Shown here: positions 17,302-28,000 of the stretch, piece by piece
How positions within the stretch are numbered: position 1 is the first letter of the stretch
Layout: the number at the start of each line of letters is the position of its first letter
Source of the DNA: an uncultured Verrucomicrobiota bacterium
Lineage (GTDB): Bacteria > Verrucomicrobiota > Kiritimatiellia > RFP12 > UBA1067
Reading direction: 5' to 3'
Length of the DNA stretch: 50,594 nt
Assembly: GCA_945834475.1 (NCBI GenBank)
Contig: CAMAHK010000010.1
Span: 1 to 50,594 of the forward strand
Translations under genes and position numbers: made by a program
The notes under the pieces: model-generated
Seen by the model: the letters and a program-made list of their open reading frames with translations, nothing else
Databases searched by the model: none
What the model was told of the DNA's origin: nothing

Positions 17302-17717
17302 ACCTCGAACCCGCGAACAAGTCCAAGGCGCCGACGCTGGCGCTGACGTCCATGCTGGACGTCATCTTCCTCCTCTTGTGTTTCTTCGTGACGGTGAGCG
17401 TGTTCTCCCAGTGGGAGAGCGAAATTTCGATCAAGCTGCCGTCCGCGAAGACGTCCGACGAGCCGGAGCGCCTTCCGGGCGAGATCATCGTGAACCTCGA
17501 CAAGACGGGGCTCGTCAAGGTCAACAGTGCGCCGATGTCCCTCGAGGACCTGCAGACGCGGCTGAAGCGCATCTCGAAATTCTATCCCGGCCAGCCGGTC
17601 ATCATCCGCGCCGACAAGGAGACGAAATACGACGACCTCGTGAAGGTTATCGACGCGTGCCGTGCCGGTGACGTGTGGAACTTCTCGCTGGCGACGGAAG
17701 GGGGAGCGGCGAAGTGA
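17298..17717 (+). CDS. exbD: ExbD/TolR-type biopolymer transport protein
   Basis: 139 residues with a single N-terminal membrane helix, LTSMLDVIFLLLCFF, that carries the conserved Asp (residue 21; the equivalent of E. coli ExbD Asp25) needed for proton flow. A periplasmic domain follows, with the ExbD-like pattern of a beta-alpha repeat (GEIIVNLDKTG ... PVIIRADKETKYDDLVKVID). Stop codon overlaps the GTG start of the TPR gene. Confidence 0.93.
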   Translation: MNLEPANKSKAPTLALTSMLDVIFLLLCFFVTVSVFSQWESEISIKLPSAKTSDEPERLPGEIIVNLDKTGLVKVNSAPMSLEDLQTRLKRISKFYPGQPVIIRADKETKYDDLVKVIDACRAGDVWNFSLATEGGAAK

Positions 17718-19606
17718 CTTTCACGGCGGCAGTCCTGGCGGCGTCCCTGGCGGTTTCGGCTTCCGACCGCCTCGCGATGGCCGATCGTCTCTTCAACCGC
17801 GGCGATTTCGCGGCGGCAAAGACGGAGTATCTCGCGCTGGCGGGCGAGCAGGGCCTTGACCGTGCGTCGATCCTTTACCGTCTCGTCGCGTCGGGGAAGT
17901 CGCTCAAGGAGAATGCCTTTGTCCGCGAGACGGGCGCGACATTCCTCAAGGAGTTCCCGGGGCACGCGAAGGAGAACCAGGTGCGGTTTCTCCGGGCGCT
18001 CGTCGGAACCGACGAGGAGAAGCGTGTCGAGCTGGCGGCGCTGGACCGTGACGAGGTGCCGAAGGACATCCGTGCGGGAGCGCTTTGTATGCTCGGGACC
18101 GTCACGGGCGATGTCTCGCTCTTTGACCGCAGCCTGAAGCTTGATCCGAACGGCAGTTATTCCTCGATGGCCCGCAGCCAGCGGGCGACGACGCTGATGA
18201 AGTCTGCCGACCCGGCGGACCGCCGCCGCGCCCTGGCGCTGTTCATGGATCTTGTCTTCGGCAAGGACAAGGAGCTGGCGAAGGACGCGCTTTACGCGGC
18301 GTCCTACCTGAGCTACACCGAAGGCAAGTACGCCGAGGCCGATGCGCTCGCCAAGCGCTTCCTCAAGACGTATCCCGGCGATACGCGCGAGCTGGCCGTC
18401 CGGCGGATGCTCGCGATGAGCGAGTACCGGCTCGGCAAGTTCGTCGCCGCGCTTGACTATGCGACGGACGAGAACGACGAGTGGATGCTCCTCGTGAAGG
18501 CGTCGTGCAATGAACGGCTCGGGCGCCGCGCCGAGGCGCGCGTCGCAGCGGAAAAGGCAATCGAACGCTTCCCGAACGGCACGTGCCGCAAGATGATCGA
18601 GCTCATTCTCGCGCGTCTCGACTTCTTCGACGCCGAGAAGGCCGGCGACAAGCAGAAGATCCTCGAGGCCGCGCGTCGGTCGGCCGAGTTCTCGAAGACG
18701 GCGGGCGACCGCGTGCGTTATGCCTGGGCGATGGAAAATGCCGGCGAAAAAGAACAGGCCGAGGAGGCTTATTCCGCGATCGCCCGCGATTTCCCAAACA
18801 CCGAGACGGCTGCCGATGCACTCTTCCGTCGGGCGATGTCGCTCCTCCGCAGCGAGAAGTGGTCGCCGGCCGAGGTCGCGCTTGCCGAGGCGATTGCGAC
18901 CGAGAAGCTACCGGCAAACCGCGTGGCGAGCGCCTATTACTGGCGCGGCATCTGTGCGACGCGGCTTGATCACGGGGCGGAAGCCGTGGAGTTCTTGAAG
19001 AAGGCCCTGGAGGGGACGCTCTCCTTGGACGAAAGCCGCGAGGCGCGGCTCGTCATCGCCGACGCCGACTACAACGCGGGGCGCCGCGACGTGGCGATCG
19101 CGACCTATGCGCAGTTGGTTCGGGAAGGTGCCGTGGCGCGCATGAGCGCGGCGAAGACTCTCGCGGTCGGCAAGCTTCTGCAGGGGGACGAGGCGCGTCT
19201 TTGCGCGAAGGCCCTGGCGGAGAATGCCGAGGCCGAATGGCGTCAGGCCGGTTACGCGCTTCTCGGCGACGTCGAGACGGCCGAAGGCAACCTGACGGCG
19301 GCGGCCTATGCCTATCAGAAGTGTCTGGACGAGCCGTGTCAGACCGAAGCCGTCACGCGCGTCTCGCTCGTCTACGGCCTTCATCTCGTCCGCGAGGGCA
19401 ACGCGGCGGACGGCGAGAAGGTGCTGAAGCGGGCGGTCGAGCTCAATGCGAAGGACGGCGAAGCCCGTGCCGCGGCGTACGTGGGGCTCGCCCGCGCGGC
19501 GCTCTTGCGCGATGACGAGGAGACGGCGAAAGGCTATGCGACCGTAGTCGTCACGCTCTTTGAGAACACCAAGGCCGCCGCAGAGGCGAAGGAGATCTTG
19601 AAATGA
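17714..19606 (+). CDS. exported tetratricopeptide-repeat protein
   Basis: 630 residues from GTG 17714, which overlaps the exbD stop (GTGA). The longer frame further upstream lies inside exbD. Residues 1-15 form a signal-peptide-like hydrophobic stretch (TFTAAVLAASLAVSAS). The rest is a long array of helical pairs with TPR character (for example ADRLFNRGDFAAAKTEY near the start, AYYWRGICATRLDHGAEAVEF about residue 410). By position it corresponds to the YbgF/CpoB-like periplasmic protein of Tol systems; this is an analogy. Confidence 0.85.
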   Translation: MTFTAAVLAASLAVSASDRLAMADRLFNRGDFAAAKTEYLALAGEQGLDRASILYRLVASGKSLKENAFVRETGATFLKEFPGHAKENQVRFLRALVGTDEEKRVELAALDRDEVPKDIRAGALCMLGTVTGDVSLFDRSLKLDPNGSYSSMARSQRATTLMKSADPADRRRALALFMDLVFGKDKELAKDALYAASYLSYTEGKYAEADALAKRFLKTYPGDTRELAVRRMLAMSEYRLGKFVAALDYATDENDEWMLLVKASCNERLGRRAEARVAAEKAIERFPNGTCRKMIELILARLDFFDAEKAGDKQKILEAARRSAEFSKTAGDRVRYAWAMENAGEKEQAEEAYSAIARDFPNTETAADALFRRAMSLLRSEKWSPAEVALAEAIATEKLPANRVASAYYWRGICATRLDHGAEAVEFLKKALEGTLSLDESREARLVIADADYNAGRRDVAIATYAQLVREGAVARMSAAKTLAVGKLLQGDEARLCAKALAENAEAEWRQAGYALLGDVETAEGNLTAAAYAYQKCLDEPCQTEAVTRVSLVYGLHLVREGNAADGEKVLKRAVELNAKDGEARAAAYVGLARAALLRDDEETAKGYATVVVTLFENTKAAAEAKEILK

Positions 19607-21237
19607 AGAGCGGCATCAGAACAGATCTCATCATCGTGTCAATCCTACTCTCGGTGGCCGTGCATATCGGCATCATGATGTACGCGAAACCGAAGGTGAT
19701 GACGCGTGTCGCGCAGGGCATTCAGCGCGTGACTCGGCGCGGACCGATGAAGGTCTCTGAGGCGCGCGAGCAGCTGGATCCCGTGAAGTTTGAGGCCGTG
19801 AAGGATATCGAGGCCGACAAGTCCGCGCCGATGGCGGAAGAGACCGTGACGGCCGTGCCGACGCCAGAGAGCATGCTCCCAGCTGCTGCGGACACCGAAG
19901 TTTCGATTCCCGACGTGCGCATGCCCGACATCTCGACGGAGGAGATTCCCGTCGACAAGCTCCCAGAGGTCGTTGTCGCGACCGCCTCGCCGATTGCCGC
20001 ACCGCCGCTGAAGATGGTGGTCGAGGCGGTGGCGCCGCTGGCGAACGACAGCCTGGTTCACATGCCGGCCGCGCCGACGGGCGATCTGGCGATTTCGACC
20101 ACGGCGGAGATGCCGGTGTTGCCGCCGGTCTCGGCAGACCTGCCGTCCGTCGAGGAAGAGGTCGTCGCCAAGCTCGATCAGGAAGACGAGCAGCAGGAGT
20201 CCGAGACCGAGCCCGGGTTCGTGCCGCCGCCGGAGGTGATGGCGAATGTCGACGAAAACGTGGTCGCGGCCGAAAAGGAGGCCGTGCGCGATCTCGTCAA
20301 TGCGGCGGATGCCGGCGATCTCGCGAAGATGGTCGACATTAAGCTGACGAGCGCGATGTCGCCCGACGGACGCTACTTCCGCGTGACGGTGATGCCGAAG
20401 GCGGATCTCCGTCCCGTGCCGAAGGACGTGGTCGTCCTCATCGATGCGTCGGGCTCGATCGGCAAGGACCGCATGAAGTCCATCCGCGGCGCGGCGAAGA
20501 CGATCCTGCGTTCGGCTGCGAACACGGGAGACCGCTTCAACCTTGTCGCGTTCCGCGACCGCTTCTCGTATGCGTTCAAGACGTGGCAGAACTGCACGGT
20601 CGCCTCGTTCGACCGGGCGGACGCGTGGCTCAACAACGTCGCGCCGTTCGGGCGCACGGATGTCTTTAAGACGATCAGCTCGGTGCTAACGCTTCCGCGC
20701 GACCCGACGCGTCCCTTGATCGCACTCGTCGTCACCGACGGTGACGCGAACACGGGCGTGAGCGATACGGCACAGATCCTCTCGAAGTTCTCGAAGCTCA
20801 ACGATGGCCTCGTCTCGGTTTATATGTACGGCGTCAAGTCGTCCGCGAACCGCGAACTCATCGACGTTTTGACGCGCGGCAACCGCGGCGAGAGCTTCAT
20901 CTTCGAAGGCTCAGCCTGGCGGGCGGGTAGCGGCATTGAGGCGCTCTCGAACCGCTTCCGCGATCCGGTTCTCTCCGATCTGCGTGTCGTCTTTGCCTCG
21001 ACTTGTCCCGCGACGGCGTTCCCGCGGCTTCTTAAGAACCTCTACAGGGGCGAGACGGTCGAGTTCGTCGGTCGTGTGCCGAACGGTGTCAACGAGATCG
21101 CCTTTTCGCTCAAGGGCCTGAACGGCAAGGACGCCTACGAGTCGTTCTTCCGTTTGCCGCTTGATCAGGGCTCTTTCGAACCGAACCTCGACCTGACCTG
21201 GTCGGCCGCCCACGCCATTGACGTGAAATTACGGTGA
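19603..21237 (+). CDS. TonB-like transducer with a vWA domain
   Basis: 544 residues. The N-terminal membrane helix contains LLSVAVH, with Ser17 and His21 spaced as the Ser16/His20 of E. coli TonB, whose helix contacts ExbB/ExbD. An extended acidic, Pro- and Val-rich linker follows (about residues 55-225), as in TonB and TolA. The C-terminal domain is von Willebrand factor A with DASGS at 281-285 (metal-binding MIDAS) and the TDGDAN motif at about 378-383. It overlaps the TPR gene by 4 bases. The most natural reading is a proton-driven arm whose effector end is a vWA domain; I have not seen this described. Confidence 0.85.
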   Translation: MKSGIRTDLIIVSILLSVAVHIGIMMYAKPKVMTRVAQGIQRVTRRGPMKVSEAREQLDPVKFEAVKDIEADKSAPMAEETVTAVPTPESMLPAAADTEVSIPDVRMPDISTEEIPVDKLPEVVVATASPIAAPPLKMVVEAVAPLANDSLVHMPAAPTGDLAISTTAEMPVLPPVSADLPSVEEEVVAKLDQEDEQQESETEPGFVPPPEVMANVDENVVAAEKEAVRDLVNAADAGDLAKMVDIKLTSAMSPDGRYFRVTVMPKADLRPVPKDVVVLIDASGSIGKDRMKSIRGAAKTILRSAANTGDRFNLVAFRDRFSYAFKTWQNCTVASFDRADAWLNNVAPFGRTDVFKTISSVLTLPRDPTRPLIALVVTDGDANTGVSDTAQILSKFSKLNDGLVSVYMYGVKSSANRELIDVLTRGNRGESFIFEGSAWRAGSGIEALSNRFRDPVLSDLRVVFASTCPATAFPRLLKNLYRGETVEFVGRVPNGVNEIAFSLKGLNGKDAYESFFRLPLDQGSFEPNLDLTWSAAHAIDVKLR

Positions 21238-21258
21238 CCTTGGGGGGAACCGTTCTGT

Positions 21259-21858
21259 ATGATCGCATACGTGAGAGGCATTCTGGCGGAGAAAGATCCG
21301 ACCCGAGTCGTCGTGGAAGCGGCGGGCGTCGGGTACGAGATTTTCATTCCCGTCTCGACCTACGAGAAGCTGCCGCGCGAGGGCGCGGAGGCGAAGTTGC
21401 TTACGGCACACATTGTCCGCGAGGACGACGAGATCCTTTTCGGCTTTGCGACGGAGACGGAGAAGGAGCTCTTCCTCAAGCTGACGGCGGTGTCGGGCGT
21501 CGGGCCAAAGATCGCGCTCGCAATCCTGTCGGGCGCGGGGCTCGGGGAGCTTGCGATGTGCATCGCCGCAGGGGATGCGAAGCGGCTTTCGGCGATCAAG
21601 GGTGTCGGCAAGAAGACGGCCGAGAAGATCTGTGTCGAGCTGAGGGACAAGGTTCAGAACCTGGCGCTTGCGGCGCGCGGTGCGGGGAAGGCGGGAGATG
21701 TCTCGCCGATCGCGGCCGATTCGATCGCCGCCTTGAGGGCCCTTGGGTTCAACGAGGAGACGAGCGCGAAGATGGTGACGGATGTCTTCGCCCAAAACCC
21801 TGACGCCGATTCAGTCGAAAAGGTCATTCGCCTCGCCCTCGCGAGTCGCTCGTCCTGA
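21259..21858 (+). CDS. ruvA: Holliday junction branch migration protein RuvA
   Basis: 199 residues; DNA-binding subunit of the RuvAB complex that moves Holliday junctions in recombinational repair. OB-fold domain in residues 1-63 (MIAYVRGIL start), then two helix-hairpin-helix motifs (VSGVGPKIALAIL and IKGVGKKTAEKICVEL), and a flexible C-terminal domain III (ALRALGFNEETSAKMV). Length is normal. A G-rich ribosome site (GGGGGG) precedes the ATG. RuvB is not in the window. Confidence 0.96.
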   Translation: MIAYVRGILAEKDPTRVVVEAAGVGYEIFIPVSTYEKLPREGAEAKLLTAHIVREDDEILFGFATETEKELFLKLTAVSGVGPKIALAILSGAGLGELAMCIAAGDAKRLSAIKGVGKKTAEKICVELRDKVQNLALAARGAGKAGDVSPIAADSIAALRALGFNEETSAKMVTDVFAQNPDADSVEKVIRLALASRSS

Positions 21859-21920
21859 CACACTCCCTGAAAGTCGGTCGTCGCACGTCGAAAGTCGTCA
21901 AACTTTTATAAGGAAAACCA

Positions 21921-23702
21921 ATGAAAAAACTACTCATCGTTGCCGTTTCAATTCTCTCGCTCTCAACCTTTGCCACGGAGGCGTGGCGCAATGGCGTTCG
22001 CGAGCCGCTATGGCCGGAAGGAAAGATGCCTGACGCCCAGGCGCATCAGATCGGTGCGATGACCGACGAGACGAATGATCCGGGTTTCAAGGCCGACGAG
22101 CACCGGATGCCATATCTCGAGTGGTTCGAGAAGCCGGCGAATCCGAACGGCACGTGCATGATCCTCATTTCCGGCGGTGGCTATGGTTGCTGCTGCGATG
22201 TCGGACTTGTGAAGATGTGGAAGGAGCGCTTCACGGCGATCGGTTGCCAGACGGTGAACCTTGTCTACCGCACGCCGCGCCCGCAAGGTCTGGGTATTCA
22301 CCAGAGCGCGTGGGAAGACGGCCAGCGCGCGGTTCGCCTCGTTCGTGCGCAAGCGGCGGCGCGCGGGTTCGACCCTGAGAAGATCGGCACGATATCGATG
22401 TCGGCGGGCTCGCATCTGAACGTCCTCCTTTCGACGTCGTCGCAGACGGCCGCATACGAACCGGTCGACGAACTCGACGCGACCGTTTCCTGTCACATCA
22501 ACTGGGGTATCACGGGCGCGATCGCGTACGGACTCTCAGACGGCTTCGGCAAGCCGAACGCGCGTCAGGGCGACGGACCTGACATCACGCTCGATCCGGC
22601 GTTCAGGTTCGACGCGAAGACGGCGCCGATGTGCATGTTCCACGGCGGACTCGACGTCTATTCGCCGCTGGCCTCGACGCAGGTCTACCGTCAGCTCCGT
22701 CGTATGAAGATCCCGGCCGAGCTTCACCTCTACGCCGACCGCACCCATGGCTTCTGGGGGTGGAATCCTGGCCAGCCGAACTCGACGGGCTACGACAACT
22801 GGTTCGGGCGCGCCCATGAGTTCATGGTGCAGATGGGCTTTCTCGGTCCCGTGCCGGACGAAGTCGACATCATGCAGCGCTATGCGATGAACGTGCCGTA
22901 CGCCTACGCGACGAAGGAGAACATCTGGCCGGAGGGGAGGATGCCCGACGTGCAGACGAACCAGTGCACGCCGTATCTGCAGTGGTACGTGCCGTCGAAT
23001 TTGACCACGAAGGCAATTCAGATCATCTACTCGGGCGGATCGTACCAGGGCAATGATCCGGACGGCTTCGAGGTTGCGCCGATGCGCCGCTACCTGAACG
23101 AGAAGGGCATGGCGGTCGTGACGATGAAATACCGCACGCCGCGCCCCGTCGGACTTCAGAAGCACGTCACCGCATGGCAGGATCTGCAGCGAGCGATCCG
23201 CATCGTCCGCGCAAAGGCGTCCGATCTCGGGCTTGATCCCGGCCGGATCGGCATCATGGGTTCGTCTGCTGGCGGACACCTCACGCTTATGGGCGTTACC
23301 AGCTCGCGTCATCAGGCGTACAATCCAATCGACGCGCTCGACAAGATCCCGTGCAATGTGCAGTGGGCGATTGGTATCTATCCGGCGTATGCGCTCACGG
23401 ACGGCGGAGAACACAATAATTCGACAGGCGGCAACGCCGACTCGGCGCGGCTTGTTCCGGAGTTCTCATTCGACCCGGACACGTGTCCGATGGTCTTCAT
23501 CCACGGCGATGCGGACGGCTGGGCCGCGATGAACTCGGTCAAAGCGTGGGAGCAGATGCGCCGCATGGGCGTTCAGAGCGATCTGCACACGCTGGCGCTG
23601 CGCAATCACTGCTTCCAGCGCAAGGCCGCGCCGGGTACGGGCAGCTACACGTGGATGGACCGCGCGTGGGAGTTCATGAATCACAAGGGCTTCAACCGGT
23701 GA
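21921..23702 (+). CDS. secreted tandem alpha/beta-hydrolase (two esterase domains)
   Basis: 593 residues with a signal peptide (MKKLLIVAVSILSLSTFA). Two homologous alpha/beta-hydrolase domains: the first (about 22-305) with nucleophile Ser161 in SMSAGSH, the second (about 310-593) with Ser449 in the canonical GSSAGGH. Each begins with a WPEG(K/R)MPD segment and shares YRTPRP. Candidate acid/base residues are visible in domain 1 (HGGLDVYSP and DRTHGFW) and domain 2 (HGDADGW and RNHCF). Related proteins are acetyl-xylan or feruloyl esterases, so release of acyl groups from plant or host polysaccharides is a reasonable inference. AAGGAAAA before the ATG is a ribosome site. Confidence 0.85.
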   Translation: MKKLLIVAVSILSLSTFATEAWRNGVREPLWPEGKMPDAQAHQIGAMTDETNDPGFKADEHRMPYLEWFEKPANPNGTCMILISGGGYGCCCDVGLVKMWKERFTAIGCQTVNLVYRTPRPQGLGIHQSAWEDGQRAVRLVRAQAAARGFDPEKIGTISMSAGSHLNVLLSTSSQTAAYEPVDELDATVSCHINWGITGAIAYGLSDGFGKPNARQGDGPDITLDPAFRFDAKTAPMCMFHGGLDVYSPLASTQVYRQLRRMKIPAELHLYADRTHGFWGWNPGQPNSTGYDNWFGRAHEFMVQMGFLGPVPDEVDIMQRYAMNVPYAYATKENIWPEGRMPDVQTNQCTPYLQWYVPSNLTTKAIQIIYSGGSYQGNDPDGFEVAPMRRYLNEKGMAVVTMKYRTPRPVGLQKHVTAWQDLQRAIRIVRAKASDLGLDPGRIGIMGSSAGGHLTLMGVTSSRHQAYNPIDALDKIPCNVQWAIGIYPAYALTDGGEHNNSTGGNADSARLVPEFSFDPDTCPMVFIHGDADGWAAMNSVKAWEQMRRMGVQSDLHTLALRNHCFQRKAAPGTGSYTWMDRAWEFMNHKGFNR

Positions 23703-23751
23703 TTCGTCGGCAATATCAATGGTCAATCGTCAATCAGAATAGAGGAAACAC

Positions 23752-24981
23752 ATGAATATCAGAAAACTCTTCGCGGTCTCGACCGCATTCGTGTTGGCAG
23801 GCTCGTGCTGGGCTGTCGCGGTCAGGGACTCAGGGACGACTTTCGCGCAGGAGGCGTTGGCGCCGTATGTCGAGAACGGGCAGCTCCCCGGTGCGATCTG
23901 CGTCTTCTACAAGGACGGCGTGCAGGAAACGTGCTGCATCGGCTATTCGGATGTCGCGGCAAAGCGCAAGATCACGGCGGACGACGTCTACATGCAATGC
24001 TCCCAGACGAAGGGTTTCTGCGGCGTGACGATCGCGAAACTTGTCGAGGAAGGCAAGATCACGCTGGACGATCCGGTGTCGAAGTACCTGCCCGAGTTTG
24101 CGACGCTTTGGGTGAACGGTGGCGAGTCGAATGGCGTGAAGACGCTTATCAAGGCGAAGAACGTCCTGACGATTCGCAACGTCCTCAACCACACGGGCGG
24201 CTTCCCGTTCGAGATCTGTGCGAAGCAGGGCAACCTCAAGGGCGGCGGTTGGTCGGGTGGTGCGCCCATCCGTCAGACGGCGGCGATCGCGGCGGCCTCT
24301 CCGCTTCTCTTCGAGCCGGGCACGAAGGTGCAGTACTCCAATACCGGAATCGACATCGGTGCGGCGGTTGTCGAGGTTGTTACGGGCCAGCATTGGGAGG
24401 ACTACTTGCAGCAGAATGTCCTCGATCCGCTTGGTATGACGTCCACGACGTTCTGGCCGACCGACGAGCAGCTCAAGACGCAGGTCGAGATGTACGACTG
24501 CCACCAGGACGCCCCGGCGACCTGGAAGAGCGAGAATCCGATGGAGCAGCGTCCGTACAACGACCGCGGCCGCATTTTCGCGTCGGCGGGCGCGGGCCTC
24601 TGGACGACGGCGAACGACCAGCTCAAGTTCTACAAGATGCTGATGAATCTCGGTGTCGGTGACAACGGTGTCAGAATCCTCAAGGAAGAGACGGTCAAGT
24701 CCATCCTTGCGGTCTCGACGCGTCCCGAAGCGCTCGGCGGCTACTCGCTCGGTCTTGCGGCGCCGGTCAAGGACGGCGAGGACCAGTGGTTCGGCCATGG
24801 CGGCGCCTGGGGGACGAACTGCATGGTCAACTGGCACAAGAAGGAACTCAAGCTCTGGGCGGTGCAGCTCAATGGCGGTCCGCGTCCGTGGGACGCCGCA
24901 CACACCGCCGCCGAGCAGAAGTTCTTCAAGTACGTGATCGACAACACGGGTGCCGATGCCTATACCGGTCGCGTCAAGTGA
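23752..24981 (+). CDS. secreted serine hydrolase, class C beta-lactamase family
   Basis: 409 residues with a signal peptide ending near CWAVA. The catalytic set of the class C beta-lactamase/esterase fold is present: SxxK at Ser84-Lys87 (SQTK), YSN at 195-197, and HGG at 349-351. Such proteins are mostly esterases or D-Ala-D-Ala hydrolases rather than true beta-lactamases. The ribosome site AGAGGAAA precedes the start. It lies between a double esterase and the giant CotH protein in a run of secreted proteins. Confidence 0.88.
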   Translation: MNIRKLFAVSTAFVLAGSCWAVAVRDSGTTFAQEALAPYVENGQLPGAICVFYKDGVQETCCIGYSDVAAKRKITADDVYMQCSQTKGFCGVTIAKLVEEGKITLDDPVSKYLPEFATLWVNGGESNGVKTLIKAKNVLTIRNVLNHTGGFPFEICAKQGNLKGGGWSGGAPIRQTAAIAAASPLLFEPGTKVQYSNTGIDIGAAVVEVVTGQHWEDYLQQNVLDPLGMTSTTFWPTDEQLKTQVEMYDCHQDAPATWKSENPMEQRPYNDRGRIFASAGAGLWTTANDQLKFYKMLMNLGVGDNGVRILKEETVKSILAVSTRPEALGGYSLGLAAPVKDGEDQWFGHGGAWGTNCMVNWHKKELKLWAVQLNGGPRPWDAAHTAAEQKFFKYVIDNTGADAYTGRVK

Positions 24982-24996
24982 TTCTTTGTCCTGAAG

Positions 24997-25033
24997 ATAC
25001 GTCTCACCCCGATAGACAAAGGGTGAGACGTAT
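24997..25033 (+). terminator. 13-bp perfect stem-loop after the serine hydrolase
   Basis: ATACGTCTCACCC (24997-25009) pairs with GGGTGAGACGTAT (25021-25033) around an 11-base loop. The descending arm continues into TTCTC, so there is no long U tract; it is the clear end of the upstream transcript and may also work in the other direction. Confidence 0.6.
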
Positions 25034-25059
25034 TCTCATATCCGTCGATGAGCTCGATT

Positions 25060-28000
25060 ATGAAGAAGCTTTTATCCTGCATCCTGTGTGTTGCCGTGAT
25101 TCTGTCCGTATCCGCGGCGGAGACCGTTGCGAAGTTCGCATCGCTCAAAGCTGGGGCGAAATCGCTCGGCTACACGGTGGCCGCGCACGAATCGGGCGGC
25201 GGCTTTTGCGTGACCGGCGGCAAGAGCTGGAACATCACGGACGGCGTGACGGTCGTCCTCAAGTACTCGGGGCTCCCGTCGACCGGCGACCAGGCGCTCG
25301 TCACGCTCGCGCAGTCGAATGATTCAGATCACCCAAGTTGGATTGGAATCGGAGCGGCAAGCGGTGTTCTTAAGGGAATCTTTCAGGGCGAGCTTTGGAC
25401 TGGTGGCGAGACGACCGGCAAGACGCTTCCCGAACGCGGCACGATCGTCTTTGTCTATTATCCCGATCAGTCGACGCGCGGCGTCTTCACCTATGACGCC
25501 GACGGAACGGAGCTCTTTAAGGCGAAAGGCTTGAAGTCGACACGGTCCGATCCGACCCTTGGCGCGCAGTTTGATTTCGCCGCGAATCACGCGGGTTCGC
25601 TCTCGACGGAAGGTTTTGTCGTTGAGGCTGTCGAAATCCTGAAGGGTGCGGTCACGTCTAATGACGTTGTAGCCGTTCTCGCGAACTTCGAGAAGGAATC
25701 CGCTGCGCAGGCCTTTGTCTCGCAGGTCGGTTCCTCAGCGTCGGGCTGGTTTACGGACTGGTCGGGCGAGAAGAACGGTGGCGAGTGCAAGATTGTCGGT
25801 ACAAACGGAACGGTTTTGACGGCGCGCAAGATCAATGGCTCCGTTTCTTATCATCCGTATATCAGTAGTTCGTCTTTCGCGGCCAAGGACAAAGTCCTCC
25901 TTTCGTTTTATGGCACGACGGACTTCATGCCGACGCCGGCGGCGGGAAAACTGGCCGTCCTGTGGAACTTCGGGCGGAGCGGCAATTGCAATGCGCTTGC
26001 GCTTGATGAGAACCGGCATCTTGTGTTCGTGCATAGCGCGGGGACGACGGTGTCGAAACGGATTGATGCCGGCGAAGTGCCAAAGGGTTATCATCTTTAT
26101 ACCGTCGTTTTCGACAAGGACAAAGGTTGTGGCGTTTACATCGATAATAACGCGGGTGTATTTGACGCGACGTTCACAAGCGTTTCCGGCGGCGGTTGGC
26201 AGGTTGGTTCAATCTATGGTGGTACTGATGGTTTAGGTACTAACAATCCGTACGTGAAAGGTGACGGCTTTGTACCGCTCACGATCTGGGCGTCGGAGGA
26301 TGCGTTCATTCCGATGATCGACCAGCTCGCGGCGCAGTATCCGGCCGTGACAACATTCAACGCCAATGTCTTGTTCGAGACGAACGGAGGCAAGCTCTAT
26401 CTGCCGTCTCTCGCCAATACGGCGGGCAATCTTTTCCAGATGAAGCGCGGCACGCTTGTCATTCCTTCGGCGGTTGTGGCGACGCTTGACAACATCGAGT
26501 TCGGGGACAAGGACGACAGTCCGGCGTGCGGTCTTGATCTTGACGGCGTGCTGAATATCGCGAAGGTTTCCTCCGGCGCGTGTACGGATGCCGGCGTCTA
26601 TCGTCAGAACAATGCGAACAACGGTGTTCTTTTCGGCGAATGGACGGGAACGGGAACCTACAATATCCGCGGAACGTTCAATGCGACGAATGCCTATGTG
26701 GACCTTGTACACGATGCCGGCGCGCAGACGTTTGTCGTGAACGGCGGCACCTTTGCCGTCAAGGGTGTCACGGCTAAGAAGGCGGGAGCCGTCATCGAAC
26801 TGAAGAACGGCGGAACGCTTGATCTCGGTTCGAATCCCTCGATGCAGAACATCGCGATCGTGAAGAACTATGACAGTGGCACGGTCACGACGACGGGCGT
26901 TGAGTACGATACGCTTAATGTGACGGGCGATGTCACGCTCAACTTTGCCAACAACGGAAAGGGACTGCGCGGTACGCTCAACGTCGCGGAGGGCGCAACG
27001 TGCGCGTTGCGCGGCGGCAACGACCTTCTTTCCTACAACTCGGGTGATTGCCACATCAACGTCAAGGGGACGCTCGATCTCGGCACGACGCGTCAGACCA
27101 CTTTTGCGTCGACGCACATCACGCTTTTCAATGGCGGCACGCTTTCCGGCACGGGCGGCGTGAGCGAAGGGACGACCGTGGCGCTCGACACGTGCGCGGC
27201 GGATGTGGGCGTCACGATCGCAAAGGACGAGACGGTCGAGTCCCCGGTCGTGACGATTGCGGCTCCGATCGGCTCGCATAAGAACGACAACAACACCAAC
27301 CATCTCGCGGTTGCCGAAGGCGCGTCCGATGTGATCGTCTCGATTCCCGATGCCGCCGTGTTGTCGGGCTATTACAACTGGCAGATCGACGAAGGCGTCA
27401 ACGTGATGTTCGGCGAGCAGAAGACGATTGCCGCGACGCGTGCGCTGATCGTTAACGGCAATCTCGTCGTGTCCAACGGGACGGAGATTGCGGCGGCGAC
27501 GACGCTCGTGACGGCCAATGGCGGCGTGACGCTCGGGGAGACGGCGAAGCTGACCGACGAGGATGGAGCCGAACTCGCGTGCGTGATCCTGGTGGTCTCC
27601 GAGGACGGCAAGAGCGTTCTCGCCGTGCCGGGCGCGGAGGTGATTCGCGTCGACGGCGTCGCCTATGCGTCCGTCGACGTGGCACTCAAGCATTTGACGG
27701 TGGGCTCGTCGGTCGAGATCAGCGATGCGGAGAAGGTGACGTTTGCGGACGGCGTCTTCACGCAGGACGGCGTTACGTACGACCCGCTCGCCTACAACGG
27801 CTTCAAGGTCGTCGTCGATGAAGAGACGGGCGCGATGACGGCGGCGCTGGCGATGGCCGAGGGCGCGGCGCTCCGCTTCTCTGAAATCATGCCCAAGCCT
27901 GTGGACAAGCCGGTGTCGGCGCAGTATCCGGCGACGTTGGAGCGCATGGACGTGAATGGACTCGAATCCGGCTGGGTCGAGCTCGAGAACACGAGCGACA

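Noticed and set aside
9171-24992. A 13-base exact repeat, GATTCTTTGTCCT, at 9171 and 24980
   Set aside because: In a 50-kb window several 13-base repeats are expected by chance, and the contexts share nothing else.
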